Shown: positions 1-6,915, counted from the first letter of the stretch. The stretch: DNA of 12,723 nt from Candidatus Bathyarchaeota archaeon (GCA_029259285.1 JAPDJB010000076.1:1-12723); one strand, 5' to 3'. Numbers and translations are program-made. Notes: a model not told the origin generated them from the sequence alone.

Positions 1-28
1 TGAATCTAACATCCCTATCCCCTAAGAG

Positions 29-262
29 TTGGAGAGGAGGCTGAGCGAATTAAACCCTGGGGAAAGCGGGATAATATCGAGGATAGAGGGGAGGGGGGAG
101 GAGAGGAGGAAGCTGTTAGACATGGGATTGGTGATGGGTACGAGGGTAACCGTCGTCAGGAGGGCGCCGCTTGGAGACCCAATTGAGCTGCTGGTGAAGG
201 GATACAACCTCAGCCTAAGACTCGACGAGGCTGAGGGGGTCTACGTCAAGCCGGTGGAGTGA
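29..262 (+). CDS. feoA: FeoA ferrous-iron transport protein A (first copy)
   Basis: FeoA is a small SH3-like cytosolic protein that partners FeoB in Fe(II) uptake. The 77-residue product matches the family well: an N-terminal LNPGESGIISRIEG segment, RRKLLDMGLVMGTRVTVV in the middle, and the hallmark APLGDPIELLVKGYNLSLR near residues 46-64. The start is TTG at 29. A TAA in frame at 23-25 rules out a longer protein, so the gene is complete unless it starts elsewhere. Only 28 bases of upstream sequence are available, so its promoter cannot be judged. It is the first of five tightly packed genes. The next gene starts one base after this stop codon (stop 260-262, ATG 264), which indicates one operon. 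The family call is firm; the TTG start is less sure. Confidence 0.93.
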   Translation: MERRLSELNPGESGIISRIEGRGEERRKLLDMGLVMGTRVTVVRRAPLGDPIELLVKGYNLSLRLDEAEGVYVKPVE

Positions 263-263
263 G

Positions 264-497
264 ATGAGGATGCCACTAGGCCTAGCGCCCGAGAATAGGG
301 TGGTTAGGGTCGTGGAGGTGAGGGGAGGGAGAGGCCTCATCAGGAGGCTGTCGGAGCTCGGATTCCTCAAGGGCGAGTGGGTGAGGGTTTTGAAGTCAGG
401 GCCCTCTGGACCAGCCCTCGTCGAGGTTAAGGGATCGAGGATCGCCCTAGGTCGAGGCGTATTGATGAGGATAATCGTGGAGTGTGTCCCTCCATGA
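264..497 (+). CDS. FeoA-domain protein (second, divergent copy)
   Basis: This 77-residue protein is a second FeoA-type SH3-like domain. It aligns in layout with the first copy: a GGRGLIRRLSELGFLKGEWVRVL segment at about 21-43, then a weaker SGPSGPALVEVKGSRIALGR segment in place of the usual APLGDPxxxxVxGxxxxLR. The Asp-Pro of the canonical motif is missing, so it is more divergent than its neighbour. GGAG at 256-259 lies 4 nt before the ATG. Its stop codon overlaps the ATG at 494 of the FeoB GTPase (ATGA), which implies translational coupling. Tandem FeoA genes before feoB are known in other organisms; here the second may be the dedicated partner of the free GTPase, but that is inference. Confidence 0.87.
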   Translation: MRMPLGLAPENRVVRVVEVRGGRGLIRRLSELGFLKGEWVRVLKSGPSGPALVEVKGSRIALGRGVLMRIIVECVPP

Positions 498-1192
498 AGG
501 AGATAGAGGTAGCCCTAATAGGGAATCCAAATGTGGGCAAATCCCTCATATTCAACAACCTAACTGGGGGCAGGGCCCACGTCGGGAACTGGCCTGGCAA
601 GACCGTTGAGAAGAAGGAGGGTAGATGCATCCATAAGGGGGTCACGATGAGGATCATAGACCTGCCAGGGGTCTACAGCCTGACAGCAGCTTCAATAGAC
701 GAGTTGATCGCCAGGAGCTATATAGTTGAGGAGAGGCCGGATGTCGTCGTGGACATCGTGGACGCATCAAACCTGGAGAGAAACCTATACCTAACATTAC
801 AGCTCCTGGAGCTTGAGGCGAACCTCGTCATCGCCCTCAACAAGAGCGACATCGCCGAGGGTTTAGGATATGAGATAGATGTCAAAGGGCTTTCGGAGCT
901 CCTCGGCGTCCCAGTCGTCCCAACCATCGCCACGGTCAAGGTGGGGATGGAGGAGCTTAAGGATGCCATAGTTGAGGCATCTAAGAGGGGGGTGAAGGCC
1001 AAGGTGAGATATAGGGAGGATATCGAGGAGCTCATCGAGAGAATCGGGGATATACTGAAGAGGGATGAGAACCTCACCAAGAAGTATCCCGCCAGATGGT
1101 TGGCGATAAAGATCATCGAGGGAGACGGGGAGGTGATGAGGCTCATAGAGGAGCGGGGCCTCATCGAGGAGCTGAGGGAGGTGATTGGATGA
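494..1192 (+). CDS. feoB: FeoB GTPase domain protein (split FeoB, N-terminal half)
   Basis: This 232-residue soluble protein is the G domain plus helical linker of FeoB, without the membrane part. Visible motifs: G1 GNPNVGKS (10-17), a likely G2 Thr at 37 in NWPGKTVEKKEG, G3 DLPG (56-59) followed by VYSLT, and G4 NKSD (116-119). The G5 region is VPTIATVKVGMEEL, where the usual Ser-Ala reads Ile-Ala. The tail (about 165-232) is the charged helical region that normally joins the G domain to the permease. I chose ATG 494 over the in-frame GTG at 482 because it forms an ATGA overlap with the preceding stop and GGAG at 479-482 then lies 11 nt upstream. The protein ends at TGA 1190-1192, overlapping the permease ATG. 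It probably gates Fe(II) passage through the separate permease. Confidence 0.94.
   Translation: MKEIEVALIGNPNVGKSLIFNNLTGGRAHVGNWPGKTVEKKEGRCIHKGVTMRIIDLPGVYSLTAASIDELIARSYIVEERPDVVVDIVDASNLERNLYLTLQLLELEANLVIALNKSDIAEGLGYEIDVKGLSELLGVPVVPTIATVKVGMEELKDAIVEASKRGVKAKVRYREDIEELIERIGDILKRDENLTKKYPARWLAIKIIEGDGEVMRLIEERGLIEELREVIG
1177..1185 (+). promoter_or_regulatory. Strong Shine-Dalgarno for the FeoB permease
   Basis: GGAGGTGAT is a nine-base uninterrupted complement to the usual archaeal 16S rRNA 3' end. The GGAGG core ends 7 nt before the ATG at 1189. It lies inside the end of the GTPase gene and decides the permease start: independent initiation or termination-reinitiation at the ATGA overlap, rather than an accidental frameshift in one long feoB. 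Confidence 0.8.
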
Positions 1193-2499
1193 GCGTTAGG
1201 GAGGTTTTAGGGGAGGAGCCTGAGGTTGCGATGGCCGAGGAGAGGTATAGGGTGATAGGTGAGATACTCTCAAAGGTATTTAGGGGTGCGAGGCCCCTCA
1301 CCCCCTCAGACCTATTAGATAAGGCCTTCCTCAACAGGGGTTTAGGCATACCGATATTCCTAGCCTTATGGTGGGCCCTCTTCAGATTCACCTTCGACGT
1401 CTCAGCCCCCCTCTCAGACCTGATAGACATCATCTTCTCAAGGCTTGGAGAGTTCGCCTCATCCCTCATAGGGAATGAGTGGTGGTCAGCCTTCGTCTCA
1501 GACGCCATCTGCGGAGGCCTTGGAGGGGTGCTAGTCTTCATCCCCCCAATCTTCTTCCTATTCCTCGGCCTAGCACTCCTTGAGGACAGCGGATACCTCG
1601 CCAGGGCAGCCTTCGTCGTCGATAAGATTCTACGCCCCTTCGGCCTACAGGGGAGGTCTTTCATACCCCTCCTCCTAGGATTCGGATGTAATATACCAGG
1701 CATCATGGCGACGAGAACCATACCCTCTGAGAGGGATAGGATATTAACGATCTGTGTGAATCCCCTCATCACCTGTAGCGCCCGCCTACCCGTCTATGTA
1801 TTGATAGCTGGAGCCGTCTTGGGGGCGTATGCCCCCATGGCTGTCTTCACCATGTATCTCCTCAGCATAGTGTTGGCGCTTCTGATGGCTTTGATCTTCA
1901 AGGCCCTAATACCATACTTTAGGAGGGGGAGGCGTGCCCCCTTCATCCTCGAACTACCAGATTATGCGAGGCCAACCCTTAGAAGCGCCCTCACACACAT
2001 GTATGAGAGGGGAATCCTCTTCCTCAAGAAGGCTGGGACGATCATATTCCTCGGTATAATCGTCGTCTGGCTTCTCTCCTCACATCCATGGGGTGCACCC
2101 CTGGATCAGTCCTACATCGCAACCCTTGGTAGATGGCTTGAACCCATATTCAGGCCGCTAGGCTTCGATTGGAGGGGGGCTGTCGCCCTATTCTTCGGTT
2201 TCATAGCGAAGGAGATCGTCGTTGGAACCTTCGCCGTCTTCTTCGGCCTCGGGGAGGAGGCTGAAATCGAGGAGGTTCAGAGAAGCATCGTTGAACTCGG
2301 GGTTTTCACACCCCTCACAGGCTTCGCCTTCATGGCCTTCACCCTCCTATACATACCCTGCCTGGCAACCATCGGCATAATCTACAGGGAGACGAACTCG
2401 GTAAAGTGGACACTATTCACGGTGATCTACGGATTGATTCTCGCATATCTCATCGCGCTTCTAATAGTCGTGATAGGAGGTTTGATGGGGCTTGGCTGA
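1189..2499 (+). CDS. feoB: FeoB permease domain protein (split FeoB, C-terminal half)
   Basis: This 436-residue polytopic membrane protein is the Fe(II) channel part of FeoB. Residues 1-32 (PEVAMAEERYRVIGEILSKV) match the linker that precedes the first helix in full-length FeoB. Then come LNRGLGIPIFLALWWALF (48-65), GGLGGVLVFIPPIFFLFLGLA (109-129), LLEDSGYLARAAF, the first gate motif GFGCNIPGIMATR (164-176) with its conserved Cys167, and CSARLPVY (196-203). The second gate repeat is DWRGAVALFFGFIAKEIVVG (327-346), followed by YIPCLATIGIIYRE (388-401). Nothing of the channel half appears lost. The frame is open further upstream, but the ATG at 1189 with its ideal SD is the clear start; the upstream extension has no resemblance to FeoB. 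It presumably works with the GTPase encoded just before it. Confidence 0.95.
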   Translation: MSVREVLGEEPEVAMAEERYRVIGEILSKVFRGARPLTPSDLLDKAFLNRGLGIPIFLALWWALFRFTFDVSAPLSDLIDIIFSRLGEFASSLIGNEWWSAFVSDAICGGLGGVLVFIPPIFFLFLGLALLEDSGYLARAAFVVDKILRPFGLQGRSFIPLLLGFGCNIPGIMATRTIPSERDRILTICVNPLITCSARLPVYVLIAGAVLGAYAPMAVFTMYLLSIVLALLMALIFKALIPYFRRGRRAPFILELPDYARPTLRSALTHMYERGILFLKKAGTIIFLGIIVVWLLSSHPWGAPLDQSYIATLGRWLEPIFRPLGFDWRGAVALFFGFIAKEIVVGTFAVFFGLGEEAEIEEVQRSIVELGVFTPLTGFAFMAFTLLYIPCLATIGIIYRETNSVKWTLFTVIYGLILAYLIALLIVVIGGLMGLG

Positions 2500-2947
2500 A
2501 GCCTTGAGGCCTAACAGGGGGATAGCCATATACGCCGCTTTCCTCGGAGTCCTCTATCTCATCACAGGCCTGATAGAGTTTCTCTCCGGCCTCACCCCCC
2601 ATCTCGGAGAACTCTCCCCATGGTGGATGCCCCGAGATATATTCGGAGGCCTATCGGCCATCGTCATAGGCCTGCTATACATCGCCTCATCAACATCTTG
2701 GAGGAGATATGAGTCGATGGGCTATCTATTGGTGGCCACCCTCCTATCAGCCTTATTCGCCGTCCTCTACCTCCTGATAGCTGGGGCTAACGGCCTCGAC
2801 TCCCTCATCGTCGGGGAGGAGTGGAGCTGGATGGAGGATATCTCAAGGCCTGAGATATGGCTTCTACTCCCTTCACTCCCCCCTCTAATCCTATCATGGA
2901 GGATGGCGATGAGGCTGAAACCTGAGGCTGCCACCAGCGAGGCCTAA
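2492..2947 (+). CDS. Four-helix membrane protein of the feo operon, function unknown
   Basis: I do not recognise this 151-residue protein. It has four likely membrane helices: about 10-33 (IAIYAAFLGVLYLITGLIEF), 50-70 (FGGLSAIVIGLLYIASS), 75-101 (MGYLLVATLLSALFAVLYLLIA), and 121-138 (IWLLLPSLPPLILSW). An acidic, Trp-rich segment (EEWSWMED) precedes the last helix. The start is TTG 2492, with GGAGG at 2476-2480 11 nt upstream; an in-frame TGA at 2483-2485 excludes a longer form. It overlaps the end of the FeoB permease by 8 bases, so it is very likely co-translated with it. It is not a FeoC (a small winged-helix protein). A role as an extra Feo subunit is inferred only from position. Its stop interlocks with the stop of the convergent DUF1177 gene. 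Confidence 0.75.
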   Translation: MAEALRPNRGIAIYAAFLGVLYLITGLIEFLSGLTPHLGELSPWWMPRDIFGGLSAIVIGLLYIASSTSWRRYESMGYLLVATLLSALFAVLYLLIAGANGLDSLIVGEEWSWMEDISRPEIWLLLPSLPPLILSWRMAMRLKPEAATSEA

Positions 2948-3879
2948 GCTACCTGTCCAAGTGTCTGAAGCAGCTTCAGAGGCCCATAGCGCTTGAGGAT
3001 GATGCTCCACTCCTCCTCGTCATAGAATCTGCAGAGGCCTCTGCCATAGTCCTTCGCCACCTCAAGGATGAATCTCGCAGCCTCCTCGAGGTCGATGAGG
3101 TGGTTTGCCCCTGTGGCGCATCCGGCTACGGGGACCTCGGTTGTTATGGCTACGCCTACGACGGGGGCATCCGTCACAGTCGCTGGCTGGAGCATGCTGT
3201 TGATGTGATCCAATCCGTTTCCGTAGGGGGTGATGTCCTGTGTGGTTATTGGGCAGACCCGTGGTATGCGTCCGGTGACCCGCTCCATTATGTCGAGGAG
3301 GTCGTCGCTCACCTTCAGTATCCACCCCTCCTTAACCGTAGGCGTTATGGCGAAGCCCCTCCACTTCACCACCCTATTCGCCTTCGTGGCGTCCACAGAC
3401 AGTATCGCATCCATCTCCCCGTCCACCTCCAGCTTCAGCATCTCTGCGATGTCAACTGGGGAACCCATGAAGGGGACGGGCTTATGGGGTAGGGTGGGCG
3501 CCTTCGGGCAGATATGCGTAGTGACGATGATGTCTCCCATCAATCTCTCCCCCCTACAAGCCATGTCGGCGAGTTTCAGGGCGACGGAGAGCGCCGTTAT
3601 CGCCCCGTCGGCGTCGGAGACTATGCCTATGAGCCTCGGCCTCGCCCCCACTCCTCCAAGTCTGCCTATGACGCCGAGGGTTGGAGCTGATCCCCCTGAG
3701 GATTTCCCCTCTATGCCTGGTATCCTTATCTTCACGAAGTCCGTCTCTCCCCTTTCACCCTCTATATGCTGAACCTCGATCTCCTCCAAGCCCCTCGATC
3801 TCAGGAGTTTCTCAACCCCCTCCCCAGAGGCGTCTGGGCCATCTAGAAGCTCGTATATTTCTAGGACTTGCTTCAACAT
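2944..3879 (-). CDS. DUF1177 family protein
   Basis: The 311-residue product matches the DUF1177 family along its whole length. Recognisable conserved blocks are the N-terminal MLKQVLEIYELLDGPDASGE, GKSSGGSAPTLGVIGRLGG (58-76), IVSDADGAI (86-94), TTHICPKAPTLPHKPVPFMG (120-139), DAILSVDATKANRVV, RGFAITPTVKEG and ITTQDITPYGNGLDHINSM, ending with FYDEEEWSIILKRYGPLK. No enzyme activity is established as far as I know. The many invariant Asp, His and Gly residues look like an active site, possibly metal dependent, but that is inference. It lies 25 bp downstream of the MBL hydrolase on the same strand, and across the divergent promoter from an M29/NicX-like protein and a FAD oxidoreductase. That setting suggests a catabolic step on an amino-acid-like or small cyclic compound. 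The start is ATG with no good SD. Confidence 0.9.
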   Translation of the reverse strand: MLKQVLEIYELLDGPDASGEGVEKLLRSRGLEEIEVQHIEGERGETDFVKIRIPGIEGKSSGGSAPTLGVIGRLGGVGARPRLIGIVSDADGAITALSVALKLADMACRGERLMGDIIVTTHICPKAPTLPHKPVPFMGSPVDIAEMLKLEVDGEMDAILSVDATKANRVVKWRGFAITPTVKEGWILKVSDDLLDIMERVTGRIPRVCPITTQDITPYGNGLDHINSMLQPATVTDAPVVGVAITTEVPVAGCATGANHLIDLEEAARFILEVAKDYGRGLCRFYDEEEWSIILKRYGPLKLLQTLGQVA

Positions 3880-3901
3880 CTCGGATATCGATAATCCTCT
3901 G

Positions 3902-3909
3902 GGTTTATG
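3902..3909 (-). promoter_or_regulatory. Possible TATA element for DUF1177, containing the upstream stop codon
   Basis: On the minus strand this reads CATAAACC. The TAA stop of the MBL gene (3905-3907) lies inside it, 27 nt before the DUF1177 ATG. The match is weak. A better TATA (GCTTTTAAACC on the minus strand, about 3925-3935) lies 51 nt upstream and would give a leader of about 25 nt. Read-through from the MBL promoter is also possible. Confidence 0.35.
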
Positions 3910-4516
3910 AAGCTGATCCGAGGCGGTTTAAAAGCTCTATGAGGGCCTCCTTACCCCTCTCAACCCTGTCAACGCCATGGCTCACATAGACGGCCTCAAA
4001 GTCTAGGCCTCTCAACTTCTCCAGGCTTCTCAGGGCCTTCTCATAGTCGTCGCAGTAGATGGAGGCTGGAGGTTTTAGCCCCCTCCTCCCCCCTATGAGG
4101 GCGTCCCCAGCTATGAGGCTGTCGCCGTAGAGGAGGCAGATGCTTCCAGGGGTATGCCCTGGAACATGGATCACCCTTATCCCACCTAGAAGGGGGATAA
4201 CCTCCCCATCTCTCAATCGATGATCGACGACGCTGCCCAACGCATCGGCGTCGCCTTCATGGATCGCAACCTCACATCCAGTCATATCCTTCAACGCCCC
4301 GACGCCGCCACTGTGATCCCAGTGTCTATGGGTGAGGATGCAGAGCTTCAGGTCTCCACGTCTCAGACCCATCTCTCCAAGAGTGTCGACTATCTTCCTG
4401 GCGCACCACCTCGAGTGTCCAGCATCTACGGCGACGGCCATCTCCTCATCATATAGTAGGAAGGACTTGGCGATGTCGAAGAGGCCTAGGAGCCTATGCC
4501 TTATCGCCCTGATCAT
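3905..4516 (-). CDS. MBL-fold metallo-hydrolase
   Basis: This 203-residue protein is a complete single-domain metallo-beta-lactamase-fold hydrolase of glyoxalase II-like type. The two-metal site is intact: THRHWDH (62-68, supplying His63, His65, Asp67 and His68), VPGHTPGS (His121), AGDAL (Asp138) and VSHG (His180). Enzymes of this class hydrolyse thioesters, lactones and related bonds; the sequence alone does not fix the substrate. It is probably cytosolic, as no signal peptide is visible. It is the first gene of a leftward pair with DUF1177, and it shares a 51-bp divergent promoter with the M29/NicX-like gene. The ATG has no SD, and the shared TATA element sits 26 nt away, so a leaderless mRNA is expected. 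Confidence 0.9.
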   Translation of the reverse strand: MIRAIRHRLLGLFDIAKSFLLYDEEMAVAVDAGHSRWCARKIVDTLGEMGLRRGDLKLCILTHRHWDHSGGVGALKDMTGCEVAIHEGDADALGSVVDHRLRDGEVIPLLGGIRVIHVPGHTPGSICLLYGDSLIAGDALIGGRRGLKPPASIYCDDYEKALRSLEKLRGLDFEAVYVSHGVDRVERGKEALIELLNRLGSAS

Positions 4517-4538
4517 CAGTTAAGCTCATCATCCATCA

Positions 4539-4545
4539 TTTTAAG
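4539..4545. promoter_or_regulatory. Shared TATA element of a symmetric divergent promoter
   Basis: TTTTAAG on the + strand reads CTTAAAA on the - strand. Its centre (4542) is 26 nt from the A of the rightward ATG (4568) and 26 nt from the A of the leftward ATG (4516). That is the normal archaeal distance from TATA centre to transcription start, so both mRNAs would begin at their start codons. Neither gene has an SD. The whole intergenic region is 51 bp (4517-4567). Confidence 0.7.
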
Positions 4546-4567
4546 CGTTGACTCACACCCTTATCTG

Positions 4568-5593
4568 ATGACGAAGCTCTATGAATTCGAGCTGGGTAGG
4601 GCAGCCGACATATTGGTGGGGGAGCTCCTGAAGCTGAGGCCTGGGGAGACCCTCGTCATCACCGCCGACACGGAGTCGGATATGAGGGTTGTAGAGGCCA
4701 CGGCGAGGTCAGCCTTCTCCTGCGGTGCCAAGCCCATGGTCATCTGGACTGCCTCACCGCTGGGCGTGGGTAGGGCCGCTGATCCCATGCTTCCCCTGGA
4801 GTCGCTCGTCGGCGCCCTGAGGGGTGCTGACGCCTGGGTTGAGTTCAACAATCGGTGGCTCCTCTACTCCACGGCCCATGAGAGGGCGATGAGGGAGAAT
4901 CCAAGGCTGAGACATCTCTGCCTCGTAGGGATAAACGTCGACATGATGATCAGATGTATAGGACGCATCGACTATCCCACCCTCAGCCGGTTTCTGAGGC
5001 TGCTGGCCGATCTAACCGAGGAGGCGGGGGAGATGAGGGTTACAACACCCGCAGGCACCGATGTCACCTTCCAGAATCCCCCTGGGCTTAAGGTGAGATG
5101 TAGAACAGGCTACGCTGATAGGCCTGGATCCCACATGATGGCGGGGCAGATCGGGTGGGCGCCGATCTATGAGAGCATCAACGGGCGCATAGTCTTCGAC
5201 GGCTCCCTAGTCCCCCCAATAGGATTGTTGAGGGAGTCCATCACCCTAATCGTTGAGGGAGGTGTGATCATCGACGTGAGGGGAGGGGAGGAGGCGAGGA
5301 GGTTTGAGAGCTGGCTTAGGGGGTTTGAAGACCCGAAGATGCTGAGGATCGCCCACATCTGCTACGGCTTCAACCCAGGGGCCAAGCTGACGGGTAACAT
5401 CCTCGAAGACGAGAGGGTGTGGGGATGCACCGAGTGGGGTATAGGCAGCTACACGGGTAGGCCGGCTGCATCACACTGCGACGGCATCTGCCTAAACTCC
5501 TCGGTCTGGCTGGATGGGGAGCAGATAATCGATGAGGGGAGATGCCTACATCCAGAGCTCGCCGAGCTGGCGAGGAGGCTTGGGAGGCAGTAG
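4568..5593 (+). CDS. M29 aminopeptidase / NicX-superfamily metalloprotein
   Basis: The 341-residue protein belongs to the superfamily that contains M29 aminopeptidases (aminopeptidase T) and the non-haem iron enzyme 2,5-dihydroxypyridine dioxygenase NicX. N-terminal half: RAADILVGELLKLRPGETLVI (11-31). The C-terminal half carries AHICYGFNPGAKLTGN (262-277), GCTEWGIGSYTG (286-297) and SHCDGICL (302-309), then WLDGEQIIDEGR. M29 peptidases have Glu and His where this protein has His263 and Glu289. His263, His303 and Asp305 instead match the 2-His-1-Asp iron site I recall for NicX (His265, His318, Asp320), in a protein of similar length. A ring-opening oxygenase or other non-peptidase role is therefore plausible. 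The frame is open upstream, but ATG 4568 lies 26 nt from the TATA centre and is the natural leaderless start. Confidence 0.8.
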   Translation: MTKLYEFELGRAADILVGELLKLRPGETLVITADTESDMRVVEATARSAFSCGAKPMVIWTASPLGVGRAADPMLPLESLVGALRGADAWVEFNNRWLLYSTAHERAMRENPRLRHLCLVGINVDMMIRCIGRIDYPTLSRFLRLLADLTEEAGEMRVTTPAGTDVTFQNPPGLKVRCRTGYADRPGSHMMAGQIGWAPIYESINGRIVFDGSLVPPIGLLRESITLIVEGGVIIDVRGGEEARRFESWLRGFEDPKMLRIAHICYGFNPGAKLTGNILEDERVWGCTEWGIGSYTGRPAASHCDGICLNSSVWLDGEQIIDEGRCLHPELAELARRLGRQ

Positions 5594-5603
5594 ATGGGAA
5601 ACG

Positions 5604-5611
5604 GGTTATAG
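5604..5611 (+). promoter_or_regulatory. Possible TATA element for the FAD oxidoreductase
   Basis: GGTTATAG is centred about 30 nt before the ATG at 5638, in the 44-bp gap after the M29/NicX-like gene. A GGAGGA at 5611-5616 is too far from the ATG (21 nt) to be a convincing SD. The gene may be transcribed from here, by read-through, or both. Confidence 0.35.
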
Positions 5612-5637
5612 GAGGATCAACTATTACACTCTTCGAG

Positions 5638-6915
5638 ATGCGCTGCGACATATTGGTGGTGGGAGCTGGAATTCTCGGCCTCAGCTCAGCCTACCACTTG
5701 AAGGCTGAGAATCCCCGAAAGCGGGTTGTGGTCATCGAGAGGCTTAGGGGGCCTGGGGAGGGGAATACGGCTAAAAGCGAGGCCGTCTTCAGGAATGCCT
5801 TCACCTCCGAGACCAATAGGGTGCTGGCCTCCTCCTCCATAGAGTTCTTCAAACACCTCGAACGGGAGGGCTATAATCTGAGGCTCGCCTTCACCGGATA
5901 TCTATGGCTTCTCAGCCAGGAGCAGTTTGAGGGGGTTGGAGACGCTATAAGGGATATGCAGCGAGAAGGGGTGAGGCTGACCATCTATCAGCGTGAGGAG
6001 TTGGAGAGGATGATCCCAAGGCTGGCAACCAGCTTTGAGGGGGATGAGGAGGCCGAGCTCCTGGGTCTACCGCCCATCGACGTAGGCCTCCTCGCCCATA
6101 ACTGTGGATGCCTCAGGGCTGAGGCCCTAACTAAGGCGTATGAATCAATGTTCCTGAAGCTTGGAGGCGAGATCCATTATCGAGTGGAGGCTAAGAGGCT
6201 TATACTCGGCGCCGTTGATGAGCTAGGCTTACCAGGTGAGCCTCATGTATGGCAGGAGCCTCGGGTTAGAGGCGTCGAGACTGATCGGGGGGTTATAGAG
6301 GCTGAGACGACGGTGGTGGCCGCCGGCGTCTGGGCCGGTAGGCTGCTGGAGCCTATTGGATTTGATCCCTGTATGAGGCCGAAGAAGAGGCAGATATTCG
6401 TCCTAAGCGATGAGAGGCTCAGCGTCCTCTTCGACATCGAGGGCTTCAACCGGCATCGGGTTCTCCCCTTCACCATACTCCCCAAATGCAGCCTATATCT
6501 CAAGGCCGAACCCTATGAGAAGAGCGTCTGGGTTGGATGCTCCGATGAGATCGGAAGGGCCTTCGAGCTGGAGGATGACCCTCAGCCCGAGCTGGAATAC
6601 TATAAGGATGACATCTACCCCATCCTGATGAAGTATCTACCCTGCTTCAGGGATGTGAGGCCCGTGAATATGTGGGCTGGCCAGTATGCCGTCAACTCCT
6701 TCGATGGCCATCCCATCGTAGAGTCTATTCCAGGTCTCATATACGTTGGAGCGGCCAGCGGAAGCGGCATAATGAAGAGCGATGCCCTCGGACGCATAGT
6801 GGCAGCCCTCTACGCTGGTAGGGAGTGGGCTGAACTCTTCGATGGAAGCCGATTTAGGGTTTCAGACCTCAGCATCTATAGGCGTAGAACTGAGAGGGAG
6901 CGCTTCGTCATCTAA
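5638..6915 (+). CDS. DAO-family FAD-dependent oxidoreductase
   Basis: This 425-residue protein is a DAO-fold flavoenzyme (PF01266 type: sarcosine oxidase, glycine oxidase, D-amino-acid dehydrogenase and similar). It begins with a dinucleotide-binding motif, DILVVGAGILGLSSAYHL (4-21), followed by VVVIER with the ribose-binding Glu34. The middle has a second FAD-contacting stretch, TTVVAAGVWAGRLLEPIG. The end has SFDGHPIVESIPGLIYVGAA followed by SGSGIMKSDALGRIVA, typical for the FAD pyrophosphate side. Such enzymes oxidise C-N bonds of amino acids or secondary amines; the substrate is not evident. The frame is open for 32 codons upstream, but ATG 5638 places the Rossmann motif at the N terminus as is usual. 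It follows the M29/NicX-like gene on the same strand after 44 bp, suggesting a common pathway. Confidence 0.9.
   Translation: MRCDILVVGAGILGLSSAYHLKAENPRKRVVVIERLRGPGEGNTAKSEAVFRNAFTSETNRVLASSSIEFFKHLEREGYNLRLAFTGYLWLLSQEQFEGVGDAIRDMQREGVRLTIYQREELERMIPRLATSFEGDEEAELLGLPPIDVGLLAHNCGCLRAEALTKAYESMFLKLGGEIHYRVEAKRLILGAVDELGLPGEPHVWQEPRVRGVETDRGVIEAETTVVAAGVWAGRLLEPIGFDPCMRPKKRQIFVLSDERLSVLFDIEGFNRHRVLPFTILPKCSLYLKAEPYEKSVWVGCSDEIGRAFELEDDPQPELEYYKDDIYPILMKYLPCFRDVRPVNMWAGQYAVNSFDGHPIVESIPGLIYVGAASGSGIMKSDALGRIVAALYAGREWAELFDGSRFRVSDLSIYRRRTERERFVI

Noticed and set aside
1096..1188. N-terminal extension of the FeoB permease frame
   Set aside because: The extra 31 residues are Gly/Arg/His-rich and unlike FeoB. 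They overlap the GTPase coding region, and the ATG at 1189 has an ideal SD.
1170..1195. FeoB split as a simple frameshift error
   Set aside because: The strong SD exactly placed for ATG 1189 and the ATGA overlap would be an unlikely coincidence. Not fully excluded, and kept as a test in the findings.
1161..1772. 203-codon open frame on the - strand opposite the FeoB permease
   Set aside because: It is antisense to conserved FeoB sequence, low-complexity in composition, and shows no family resemblance or promoter.
3230..3772. Long open frame (180 codons) on the + strand opposite DUF1177
   Set aside because: It is wholly antisense to a well-matched DUF1177 gene, has no recognisable domain, and is Ser/Pro-rich as expected for a shadow frame in GC-rich DNA.
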